Translations under genes and position numbers: made by a program
DNA from: Fidelibacterota bacterium
Lineage (GTDB): Bacteria; Fidelibacterota; Marinisomatia; Marinisomatales; TCS55
DNA length: 64,000 nucleotides
Assembly: GCA_014239435.1 (NCBI GenBank)
Contig: JAAZYX010000003.1
Span: 124,001-188,000, forward strand
Reading direction: 5' to 3'
The notes under the pieces: generated by a model
The model's input: the letters and a program-made list of their open reading frames with translations, nothing else
Databases searched by the model: none
Told to the model about the DNA's origin: nothing
In this document: in pieces, positions 18,431 through 26,216 of the stretch
How the letters are laid out: every line of letters starts with the position of its first letter
Position numbering within the stretch: the stretch's first letter is position 1

Positions 18431-20021
18431 GGCTCTCACCTCTCTTGGGTTGGAAGCGAAAAACATTGCTATTTTACCTACAAAAGATTCGTCGCTGGGT
18501 GATTTTTCCACCTCAGTTGCGATGACCCTTGCCGGACAGGCAAAGAAATCACCACTCAAAATTGCGGAAGAAATAAAAGCAGTGCTGACTCTCGATGCCA
18601 CTATGGTTTCTTCTGTCACAGTGACACCTCCGGGATTTATCAATTTTATTCAAAGCGATTCGTATTCTCAATCTGTGCTCAATTCTGTTATTACAAATAG
18701 GTCAGCTTTCGGACAGGATTTTCAGGGAAAAGGGAAACGAGCCAATGTGGAATATGTTAGTGCTAATCCTACCGGTCCTCTAACAGTTGGTCACGGTCGC
18801 CAGGCCATTTTGGGTGATACCATTTCCAATATCCTAGATTGGCACGGGTTTGATGTAACGCGAGAATATTATTTTAACGATGCCGGGCGCCAAATGAGGG
18901 TGTTAGGCGAATCTGTTGAGGCGCGCTATTTCGAACATTTGGGTAAACCATTCGATTTCCCGGAAGAGGGCTATCAAGGTTCATATATCAAAGAAATTGC
19001 AAAAATAATTATAGATGAGCATGGGAAAGGGTTGCATAGTGGCTCGATTGAATTTCGAGAGTTTGCTGAAAAGTTTATCTTCGAGGATATTAAGTCCTCA
19101 TTGAAATCCATTGGAATCAAACACGATGTATTCTCAAATGAAAAATCATTTTACGAATCAGGCGCCATTGAAAAAGTAGTGAAAGAATTACGGGAGAAAA
19201 ATCTCGTGTATGAAAAGGACGATGCAACCTGGCTAAGAACGACTGAATTTGGGAAAGAAAAAGACCGCGTCCTTATCAAAAGCAGCGGAGAGCCAACCTA
19301 TCGCCTTCCGGATATCGCCTACCATTGCGATAAACTTGACCGCGGGTTTGATCTGGCAGTGGATATTTTCGGCGCGGACCATATGGACACGTATCCGGAT
19401 GTACTTTCGGCGGTGGAGGCATTGGGGCATGACATCACTCCTTTTAAGGTGCTAATACACCAATTTGTTACCCTGTTGAAAAATGGGGAAAAGGTAAAAA
19501 TGTCCACACGAAAAGGTGATTTTGTAACTTTAAAAGAATTAACGGAGTCATTCGGATCGGATGTTGTGCGGTATTTTTTCATAATGCGCGGAATGAATTC
19601 TCATTTGAATTTTGATTTGGATCTCGCTCAAGATCAATCCGAGAAAAATCCAGTGTTTTACCTGCAATATGCCCACGCAAGAATTTGTAATATCATCAAT
19701 CGATGCAAAGCTGAGGAACTTTCGGTAAATCCTGATGCTGATTTCACCTTGTTGATGGAAGGTCCTGAAAAAGAGTTAATCCGAAAATTAGACCAATTTC
19801 AGCATACCATGGAGGCGGCTTTAGAATCACTCGAACCCCAAATAGTTCTGAATTACCTTCAAGACCTCGCCGGGAATTTTCATAAATTTTATGCCGAATA
19901 CCGGGTTATTACTGATGACAAGAATTTATCAGAGGCGCGGTTGGGACTGATTGAATCTGTTAAAATTGTTTTAGCTTCCGGAATGGGAATCCTCGGGATA
20001 TCCTCCCCCGCGCGGATGTAA
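18393..20021 (+). CDS. argS: arginyl-tRNA synthetase
   Basis: Class I synthetase that charges tRNA-Arg. The 542-residue product carries the N-terminal Add1 domain (about 1-100), a HIGH-type signature in NPTGPLTVGHGRQAILGD, and a KMSKS-type signature in VKMSTRKGDFVTL. The DALR anticodon-binding helix domain begins at about residue 430 (FYLQYAHARICNII). ATG 18393 was chosen over ATG 18369 because it follows an AAGGA site and opens directly with MNLRAHLQHILTEAL, as in family members. It overlaps the 3' end of rsfS. It is convergent with the tmRNA gene, whose 3' end lies 9 bases beyond the argS stop. Confidence 0.96.
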   Translation: MNLRAHLQHILTEALTSLGLEAKNIAILPTKDSSLGDFSTSVAMTLAGQAKKSPLKIAEEIKAVLTLDATMVSSVTVTPPGFINFIQSDSYSQSVLNSVITNRSAFGQDFQGKGKRANVEYVSANPTGPLTVGHGRQAILGDTISNILDWHGFDVTREYYFNDAGRQMRVLGESVEARYFEHLGKPFDFPEEGYQGSYIKEIAKIIIDEHGKGLHSGSIEFREFAEKFIFEDIKSSLKSIGIKHDVFSNEKSFYESGAIEKVVKELREKNLVYEKDDATWLRTTEFGKEKDRVLIKSSGEPTYRLPDIAYHCDKLDRGFDLAVDIFGADHMDTYPDVLSAVEALGHDITPFKVLIHQFVTLLKNGEKVKMSTRKGDFVTLKELTESFGSDVVRYFFIMRGMNSHLNFDLDLAQDQSEKNPVFYLQYAHARICNIINRCKAEELSVNPDADFTLLMEGPEKELIRKLDQFQHTMEAALESLEPQIVLNYLQDLAGNFHKFYAEYRVITDDKNLSEARLGLIESVKIVLASGMGILGISSPARM

Positions 20022-20030
20022 TTTTTTTAG

Positions 20031-20381
20031 TGGAGGCGGGGAGATTCGAACTCCCGTCCGGAACAAGTTTCAAAAGACCTTCTACATGCTTAGTCGCCTG
20101 GTTGAGTGTTGCTGAAATACGATCCAGGGACCCACGCATTCCAGCTAAAGCCTGATGTTTTCTCAGTATGCCGGTTCAGGCACTCAGCATACCCAGCCTG
20201 TGTATTTGACGCCCTTAAGCCTGCCCACAGGCGGAACTGACTCAGGACGGGCAACTTACTTAAGCAGCTGCCATGTAGCCGTAATCGGCATTTATGGTAT
20301 TTCCAGGTTGATTTAAGAGGACCCTGGGACCTCTGCATGCCGTTCTAAAGAACTCCTATCCCGTCGAAACCGGTCGCCCCC
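20031..20381 (-). ncRNA. ssrA: tmRNA (transfer-messenger RNA)
   Basis: Rescues stalled ribosomes and adds a degradation tag. Read on the minus strand, the 351-base gene starts GGGGGCGACCGGTTTCGACG and ends in the T-arm GTTCGAATCTCCCCGCCTCCA. The first seven bases GGGGGCG pair with CGCCTCC, including the identity pair G3-U70, followed by discriminator A; CCA is not encoded. The tag frame at 20289-20260 reads GCC GAT TAC GGC TAC ATG GCA GCT GCT TAA, giving ADYGYMAAA. The resume codon is inferred from position. An apparent protein frame inside this gene (20090-20338) is spurious. Confidence 0.97.
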
Positions 20382-20421
20382 ATGTCAAAAAGCGGATAAA
20401 GTTACGTCTAAAAACGAAACA

Positions 20422-20462
20422 AGCCACAGACTACGTTCCTGTAAGGAAAGTATCCTGTGGCT
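20422..20462. other. long imperfect hairpin between tmRNA and tRNA-Lys
   Basis: The arms AGCCACAG and CTGTGGCT pair perfectly. The stem continues inward with TAC/GTA and TTCCT/AGGAA around small internal loops, closing on a 3-base loop. There is no T-run, so it is not a standard terminator. It lies about 40 bases upstream of the tmRNA 5' end. The rest of the 20382-20675 gap is unannotated; nothing further is recognisable. Confidence 0.45.
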
Positions 20463-20675
20463 CATTTCAATTCAAAGACTCTCAACGCCAACCAAGAGCC
20501 TTCTTTTTTCACTTGCCAACCTCTTTTTCTATACAACCCATCAGGATTCGCATAGAAGAGGCGGGTCAAAAATAGGAGCAGAAGCTATTTGGAGCAAGGG
20601 TAAAACTTGGTAAAATGGTGAAATTTTGAGTACCAATAAAAAATTTTGACCTATTAATTTCCCTACTCTTCAAAG

Positions 20676-20748
20676 GCCCGTGTAGCTCAGTTGGTAGAGC
20701 AGGTGACTCTTAATCACTTGGCCGGGGGTTCGAATCCTCCCGCGGGCA
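20676..20748 (+). tRNA. tRNA-Lys (CUU)
   Basis: A 73-base cloverleaf. Acceptor arms GCCCGTG and CGCGGGC pair with one G-U. D arm is GCTCAGTTGGTAGAGC, and the anticodon loop CTCTTAA has anticodon CTT. T arm is present with TTCGAAT. CCA is not encoded. The queC start lies 68 bases downstream on the same strand. Confidence 0.97.
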
Positions 20749-20816
20749 CATTAGATTTCCCATTGAATCTGTTCAGGGGTTTCTCTTCTGCCGATGTAAT
20801 TTCCATTCAGGATATC

Positions 20817-21509
20817 ATGAGTAATTCAAAAAATGCAGTAATTCTTTTAAGCGGCGGGCTCGATTCCGCGACGTGTCTTGCCATAGCATTGGAACAGAAA
20901 TACTCCATTCATGCCCTTTCTTTCAACTATGGACAAAGACATACATTTGAATTGGACTCGGCGAAACATATAGCAAGCACATACAAAGTTACTGAACATA
21001 AAATAATTGAAATGGATTTGACCACTTTTGGAAAATCTGCGCTAACAGATAATATCCCTGTTCCGCAAAACAGAATCAATTCTGAGTCGGTCGGAATTCC
21101 TGTTACCTACGTCCCTGCCCGCAATACTATCTTCCTATCCTATGCGCTAGCCTGGGCAGAAGTGCTGGGATGCTTTGACATTTTTATCGGCGTTAATGCC
21201 TTAGATTACAGCGGTTATCCGGATTGCCGTCCCGAGTATATAGACGCTTTTCAAGCGATGGCAAACCTTGCAACAAAATCGGGGGTTGAAGCCAATCAAT
21301 CATTAACGATTCATACGCCACTTCTCAATTGCACCAAAGCGGAAATCATTCAAAAGGGAAACGATCTTGGTGTTAAGTATGGGCTCACCTTATCCTGCTA
21401 CAATCCTAATAAAACAGGCATTTCCTGCGGAACATGTGATGCCTGCTTTTTACGTTTAAGGGGATTTAAAGAAGCCGGCTTAAGGGATCCAATATCCTAT
21501 CAGCTGTAA
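20817..21509 (+). CDS. queC: 7-cyano-7-deazaguanine (preQ0) synthase
   Basis: Converts 7-carboxy-7-deazaguanine to preQ0 using ATP and ammonia in queuosine synthesis. The 230-residue product has the PP-loop [68 protein letters not shown], and a C-terminal zinc site with cysteines in [23 protein letters not shown] 20817 was chosen because it follows AGGAT and matches family N termini; the open frame extends back into the tRNA-Lys gene, which cannot be coding. First gene of queC-queE-queD-queF. Confidence 0.97.
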   Translation: MSNSKNAVILLSGGLDSATCLAIALEQKYSIHALSFNYGQRHTFELDSAKHIASTYKVTEHKIIEMDLTTFGKSALTDNIPVPQNRINSESVGIPVTYVPARNTIFLSYALAWAEVLGCFDIFIGVNALDYSGYPDCRPEYIDAFQAMANLATKSGVEANQSLTIHTPLLNCTKAEIIQKGNDLGVKYGLTLSCYNPNKTGISCGTCDACFLRLRGFKEAGLRDPISYQL

Positions 21510-21513
21510 TGCT

Positions 21514-22149
21514 ATGAGCTACAAGGTCAAAGAAATATATTACACCATTCAGGGAGAAGGTTTTCACACCGGGCGGGCGGCGGTCTTTTGCCGATTTTCT
21601 GGATGCAATCTATGGAGCGGGCACGAGAAAGACAGAAAAGATGCGGTGTGTGATTTTTGTGATACTGATTTTGTAGGAACTTCCGGACCGGGCGGCGGTA
21701 TGTTTGATTCCGCTGAAGAGTTAGTTCAATCTGTTAAAGAATTATGGAAATCGGTAAAGTCAGCGAAACCGTACGTTGTATGTACCGGCGGTGAACCGCT
21801 TTTACAAATGGATGAATTATTGATTAATTCTTTTCATGATTCCGGGTTCGAGATTGCTATTGAAACAAATGGAACGCTGCTTCCTCCTTCTGGCATTGAC
21901 TGGATTTGTGTAAGTCCTAAAGCAGGTGCTGATTTTGTATTAAAAAAAGGTGACGAATTAAAAATTGTCTATCCGCAATCCGGTATTGACCCGGAAAATC
22001 ATGCAAATTTGGATTTTGACTTTTTTTCCCTTCAGCCTATGGATGGGCCAAAATTGAAAGAAAACATTGATCTCACTGTCCAATATTGTCTTAAACATCC
22101 GCAATGGCGGATGAGTCTTCAAACTCATAAATTCTTAGGTATCCCTTAA
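21514..22149 (+). CDS. queE: 7-carboxy-7-deazaguanine synthase (radical SAM)
   Basis: Radical-SAM ring contraction of 6-carboxytetrahydropterin to CDG, the step before QueC. The 211-residue product has the substrate loop IYYTIQGEGFHTGRAAVFCR and a cluster-binding C-x14-C-x2-C motif (C31, C46, C49), the variant spacing known for QueE of many proteobacteria, rather than the usual CxxxCxxC. CTGGEPLLQ is the SAM-binding GGEP motif. It starts 4 bases after queC and is followed by queD after 8 bases, so the order in the operon does not follow pathway order but the set is complete for these steps. Confidence 0.96.
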   Translation: MSYKVKEIYYTIQGEGFHTGRAAVFCRFSGCNLWSGHEKDRKDAVCDFCDTDFVGTSGPGGGMFDSAEELVQSVKELWKSVKSAKPYVVCTGGEPLLQMDELLINSFHDSGFEIAIETNGTLLPPSGIDWICVSPKAGADFVLKKGDELKIVYPQSGIDPENHANLDFDFFSLQPMDGPKLKENIDLTVQYCLKHPQWRMSLQTHKFLGIP

Positions 22150-22157
22150 GAATAAGA

Positions 22158-22514
22158 ATGGAAGTCTATAAAGAAATCAGTTTTGAGGCGGCGCATTTCC
22201 TGCCGAATTTACCAGACAATCACAAGTGTCGGCACATGCACGGACATTCATTCAAAATTCGAATTACTGTTGACGGACCAGTGGATCAGTACACCGGATG
22301 GGTAATGGATTTTGCGGATATAAAAAAAGTATTCGATCCTATTATGAATCAGCTTGACCACAGCTGCCTGAATGATATTGACGGCTTGGAAAATCCTTCC
22401 AGCGAAAATTTGGCAGTATGGATTTGGGATCGGTTAAAGCCGGGCCTGTCAATCTTGTCTGGAATTGAAGTAAAGGAAACCTGCTCGACAGGATGTATTT
22501 ACCAAGGAGAATGA
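22158..22514 (+). CDS. queD: 6-carboxytetrahydropterin synthase
   Basis: Zinc enzyme turning dihydroneopterin triphosphate into 6-carboxytetrahydropterin. The 118-residue product has zinc histidines in FEAAHFLPN and HMHGHSFKI, the catalytic cysteine in NHKCRHMHG, and the catalytic DH in LDHSCLND. The conserved glutamate appears in KETCSTGCIYQGE near the C terminus. Length and motifs match the QueD/PTPS-I branch rather than PTPS-II. GTP cyclohydrolase I, which makes its substrate, is not in this window. Confidence 0.96.
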   Translation: MEVYKEISFEAAHFLPNLPDNHKCRHMHGHSFKIRITVDGPVDQYTGWVMDFADIKKVFDPIMNQLDHSCLNDIDGLENPSSENLAVWIWDRLKPGLSILSGIEVKETCSTGCIYQGE

Positions 22515-22517
22515 ACA

Positions 22518-22907
22518 ATGACTAAACCTGAAGGACGTACATTTGAATTTGATAGCGAAAATCAAATCCGCCCTGATTACCTCGAAACATTTGAGTTTAA
22601 CAGCCCCGAGCAATATATCTGTACAGAAACTGACGAATTCAGCGCGGTATGCCCTTTTAGCGGATTACCCGATCTGGCGGATGTTATTATAGAGTATTTT
22701 CCCACCGGAGGTAAATGCGTAGAACTCAAATCATTGAAATATTATTTCGTCAGTTTCAGGAATGTCGGGATTTATCAGGAAGCGGTAACCAAACGAATTC
22801 ACACTGATTTAAAAGTCGCCTTGAAAACTGATAAATTGCAGGTTACAACTCTGTACAATACCAGAGGCGGGTTTGATACAACCTGCATTGAAGGTAGTCT
22901 GGATTAG
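22518..22907 (+). CDS. queF: preQ0 reductase (NADPH-dependent nitrile reductase)
   Basis: Reduces the nitrile of preQ0 to the amine of preQ1, the base inserted into tRNA by TGT. The 129-residue length fits the unimodular YkvM type (tunnelling fold). The catalytic cysteine lies in [13 protein letters not shown], with the conserved aspartate four residues further on. The QueF substrate-binding motif is [14 protein letters not shown], and HTDLKVAL plus [14 protein letters not shown] complete the fold. Last gene of the que cluster, starting 3 bases after queD. A tRNA-Lys gene follows after 67 bases. Confidence 0.96.
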   Translation: MTKPEGRTFEFDSENQIRPDYLETFEFNSPEQYICTETDEFSAVCPFSGLPDLADVIIEYFPTGGKCVELKSLKYYFVSFRNVGIYQEAVTKRIHTDLKVALKTDKLQVTTLYNTRGGFDTTCIEGSLD

Positions 22908-22974
22908 TCTAATTTTTGGTCTATTCTGAGTATTAAATACTGTAAGTTTGCGACCGCCTTTTAAGGAAAATTCA

Positions 22975-23047
22975 GAGCCCGTAGCTCAGTTGGTAGAGCA
23001 GCGGCCTTTTAAGCCGTTGGCCGAGCGTTCGAGTCGCTCCGGGCTCA
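22975..23047 (+). tRNA. tRNA-Lys (UUU)
   Basis: A 73-base cloverleaf. Acceptor arms GAGCCCG and CGGGCTC pair perfectly. D arm is GCTCAGTTGGTAGAGC, and the anticodon loop CTTTTAA has anticodon TTT. T arm contains TTCGAGT. CCA is not encoded. It is the second lysine tRNA flanking the que genes and a likely MnmA substrate. Confidence 0.97.
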
Positions 23048-23106
23048 CTATTAAAATCCCCGATCTTACTCTTCAATTTATGCCATTAACCCAATACTGA
23101 TTTTAA

Positions 23107-23388
23107 TTGGAAACCCGAATTAAAATTTCTCAGCCTACGGAAGAAACGCTTCTTGAAATGGGAGTGCTCAACTGGCCGATTTGGACCTGCGAGGTGTCTG
23201 AATTTCCCTGGGAATATTCATCTCAGGAATCGTGTCTCATTTTGGATGGTGACATTGAAGTCAAAACAGAATTTGAAACTGTACACATTAAAGAAGGTGA
23301 TTTTGTTGTATTCCCCAAAGGTCTATCCTGTATTTGGAGAGTCAGAAAACCGGTTCGAAAACATTACTCATTTAATGAAAATTATTAA
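23107..23388 (+). CDS. small cupin-fold protein (DUF861-like)
   Basis: A 93-residue single-domain cupin of unassigned function. The sequence follows the DUF861/cupin_3 pattern: LNWPIWTCEVSEFPWEY, then SCLILDGDIEV, HIKEGDFVVFPKGL and CIWRVRKPVRKHYSF. The TTG start at 23107 is favoured because the segment before the first ATG codon (RIKISQPTEETLLEM) is part of the conserved domain. Metal ligands are only partly visible. It overlaps the start of gcvP by 1 base, so the two are translationally coupled. Confidence 0.78.
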   Translation: METRIKISQPTEETLLEMGVLNWPIWTCEVSEFPWEYSSQESCLILDGDIEVKTEFETVHIKEGDFVVFPKGLSCIWRVRKPVRKHYSFNENY

Positions 23389-26204
23389 TGACATTTAAAG
23401 AGAAATTTTCTAAAAGACACATCGGTCCTTCTCTTCAGGAACAGGATGCCATGCTGGATTTTCTGTCGATTTCATCCATGGATGGATTGATTGAACGGAC
23501 CATCCCTTCATCCATATTGAATACAAATTCTTTGGATATCGGTGCTGGGCTAAGCGAGCTAGAACTTCTTAAAAAACTAAAAACTATCGCCGAGAAAAAT
23601 CAAGTATTTACATCCCTAATCGGAATGGGATATTACGGTACAATTTTACCACCCGTTATTCAGCGGAATATTCTTGAAAATCCGGGTTGGTATACAGCAT
23701 ACACACCTTATCAGGCAGAAATATCGCAGGGCAGGTTAGAGGCGCTGTTAAATTTTCAAACGATGATCTCAGACCTTACTGCTTTGCCTATTGCCAATGC
23801 ATCCCTTCTTGATGAAGCAAGTGCGGCAGCCGAAGCAATGATAATGCTTTTTCGTGTATCCAAAAAAAGAAATATCTTTTTAGCGGCGAGCAATTGCCAT
23901 CCACAAACTCTTGATGTACTTCAAACCCGCGCAGAACCACTTGGAATCGAAGTAAAGATTGAGGATCCAGAAACGTTTTCTTTTGATGATACTGTTTTTG
24001 GATGCCTCCTTCAATATCCTGCAACCGATGGGCTCATTGCTAATTATACTGGATTATGCGTTGAAGCAAATAGTGCGGGTGTGCGGGTGGCAGTAGCAAC
24101 AGACCTTTTGGCGCTTACACTTATAAAACCGCCCGGTGAATTTGGCGCCGATATTTGTATCGGAAGTTCCCAACGTTTCGGTGTGCCGATGGGGTTTGGC
24201 GGGCCACATGCTGCATTCATGGCGTGCAGTAAAAAATTGAGGCGGAATCTTCCGGGGAGAATAATTGGGTTGTCTGTAGATCGCCATGGGAATCCAGCCC
24301 TTCGAATGGCACTCCAAACCCGCGAACAACATATCCGAAGAGAAAAAGCTACTTCCAATATATGTACAGCTCAGGTGCTTTTAGCTGTGATGGCTGGGAT
24401 GTATGCTGTGTATCACGGTCCGGAGGGATTAACAAACATTGCAAAAAGAATTCATACTCTTACTACTGACTTGGCAACATCATTACAAAATTCGGGAGCT
24501 GCAATTGTTCACCAAGAATATTTTGACACTCTCAAAATAAAAGTTAATGATGAATTTTCCCATAATGTTTACAATAGTGAATTGAATATCCGTGATTATG
24601 GTAATGGCTATGCCGGGATTTCGCTAGATGAAACAAGCACAGAACACACCATTGCAGAAATAGCAAAACTGGTAAACGCCGACATTACATCCAATAGGAA
24701 GTCAGCAATCCCAACCCAGTTAGTCCGGAAATCAGCGTTCCTTTCCCATCCTGTATTTAACAGTCATCAGTCCGAGACTGAAATGCTGCGATATATTCAC
24801 AGACTCGAAACCAAAGATCTTGCATTAAATGTAAGTATGATTCCGCTCGGATCATGTACCATGAAACTGAACGCGACTACTCAAATGACATCAATCACGT
24901 GGCCCGAGTTTTCACATTTGCACCCGTATGCTCCGCCTGACCAGACCAAAGGATACTCAGAATTATTCAGCGATTTGGAATGCTTTTTAGGGAAAATCAC
25001 AGGGCTTCCGGCGGTTTCCCTTCAACCGAACTCGGGCGCACAGGGTGAATTCGCAGGACTCATGGTGATACGCGCTTTTCATCAATCCAATGGAGAGAAT
25101 CATAGAAATATATGCTTAATTCCATCATCCGCCCATGGAACCAATCCGGCAAGTGCCGTTCTTTCCGGGATGAAAGTGGTGGTGGTTGGCTGTGACAAAT
25201 ATTGAAATATTGATGTTGATGATCTAAAAGCAAAAGCAAATGAACATTCTGAACATTTGGCCGCTTTTATGGTTACTTATCCGTCAACTCACGGCGTTTT
25301 TGAGGAAAACATTCAGACCATTTGCAGGACCATCCACGATAACGGCGGGCAAGTTTATTTAGACGGTGCCAACTTAAATGCGATGGTTGGATTGTGCAGG
25401 CTTTCAGATTTAGGCGCAGATATTTGCCATGTAAACCTTCATAAAACATTCGCAATCCCGCATGGAGGAGGGGGCCCCGGAATGGGTCCAATTTGCGCTG
25501 CAAACCATTTAGCGGAATTTCTTCCCGGGCATCCTCAAGCACCGGTTGGAACTAAAAAATCAATCCGTGCAGTATCGTCTGCGCCTTGGGGTAGTGCGGG
25601 AATCCTTCCCATTTCTTGGGCTTATATATCCTTGCTTGGTGATGACGGGCTAAAACAATCTTCCGAAATTGCGATCCTGAATGCCAATTATATGGCCAAA
25701 CGACTCGAAAATCATTTCCCTATTTTGTACCGTGGAAAGACCGGATTTTGCGGTCATGAATTTATCATTGATTTAAGACCCTTAAAAAAGAATGCTGGAA
25801 TTACAGACGAAGATGTCGCCAAGCGTCTGATGGATTATGGATTTCATGCACCTACAATGTCATTCCCTGTAGTCGGAACTTTGATGATTGAGCCAACCGA
25901 AAGTGAATCCAAAGAAGAACTGGATCGGTTTTGCGATGCAATGATTTCTATCAGGAAAGAAATTGAAGAAATAGCATCTGGCAAAAGCGATGTAAGCAAT
26001 AATGTTTTGCAAAATGCACCTCATACTGCCCATCACGCAAGCTCCGATGAATGGGGTCATCCGTATTCCCGAGAGAAGGCAACCTATCCGGCGCCTTGGC
26101 AGAAAGAATTCAAATTCTGGCCGTCTGTTGGAAGGGTTGATAATGCGCATGGCGATAGAAATCTAGTCTGTACCTGCCCGAAAATTGAGACATATGGATA
26201 TTAG
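23388..26204 (+). pseudogene. gcvP: glycine dehydrogenase (decarboxylating), interrupted by in-frame TGA
   Basis: P-protein of the glycine cleavage system, which decarboxylates glycine with PLP and passes the aminomethyl group to the H protein. The frame encodes a full-length single-chain enzyme of 938 codons, but codon 606 (25203-25205) is TGA. The flanks read VVGCDKY[14 protein letters not shown], and homologues such as E. coli GcvP have CDKNGNID, so a glycine is expected at the stop. Translation would give 605 residues without the PLP lysine, which lies downstream in [19 protein letters not shown] (K686). The rest of the distal part is intact up to the end. This could be a recent nonsense mutation or a base-call/assembly error. 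The split point is not that of natural gcvPA/gcvPB pairs. No gcvT or gcvH is nearby. Confidence 0.85.
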
Positions 26205-26216
26205 GTTTTGCTATAA

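Noticed and set aside
20090-20338. 82-codon open frame on the minus strand
   Set aside because: It lies wholly within the tmRNA gene.
20691-20816. N-terminal extension of queC
   Set aside because: It starts inside tRNA-Lys(CUU) and precedes the conserved [14 protein letters not shown] start.
20749-20816. preQ1 riboswitch before queC
   Set aside because: No preQ1 aptamer pattern (stem with A-rich tail and CC core) was recognised in the 68-base leader.
23048-23387. Glycine riboswitch before gcvP
   Set aside because: The leader is only about 60 bases before the coupled cupin gene and has no paired glycine aptamer pattern.
25203-25205. TGA in gcvP read as glycine (alternative code) or selenocysteine
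   Set aside because: The expected residue is glycine, as in the code of Gracilibacteria/SR1, but many genes here end in TGA (moxR, the VOC protein, all ATGA overlaps), so TGA is a normal stop. No selenocysteine context or catalytic need is present.
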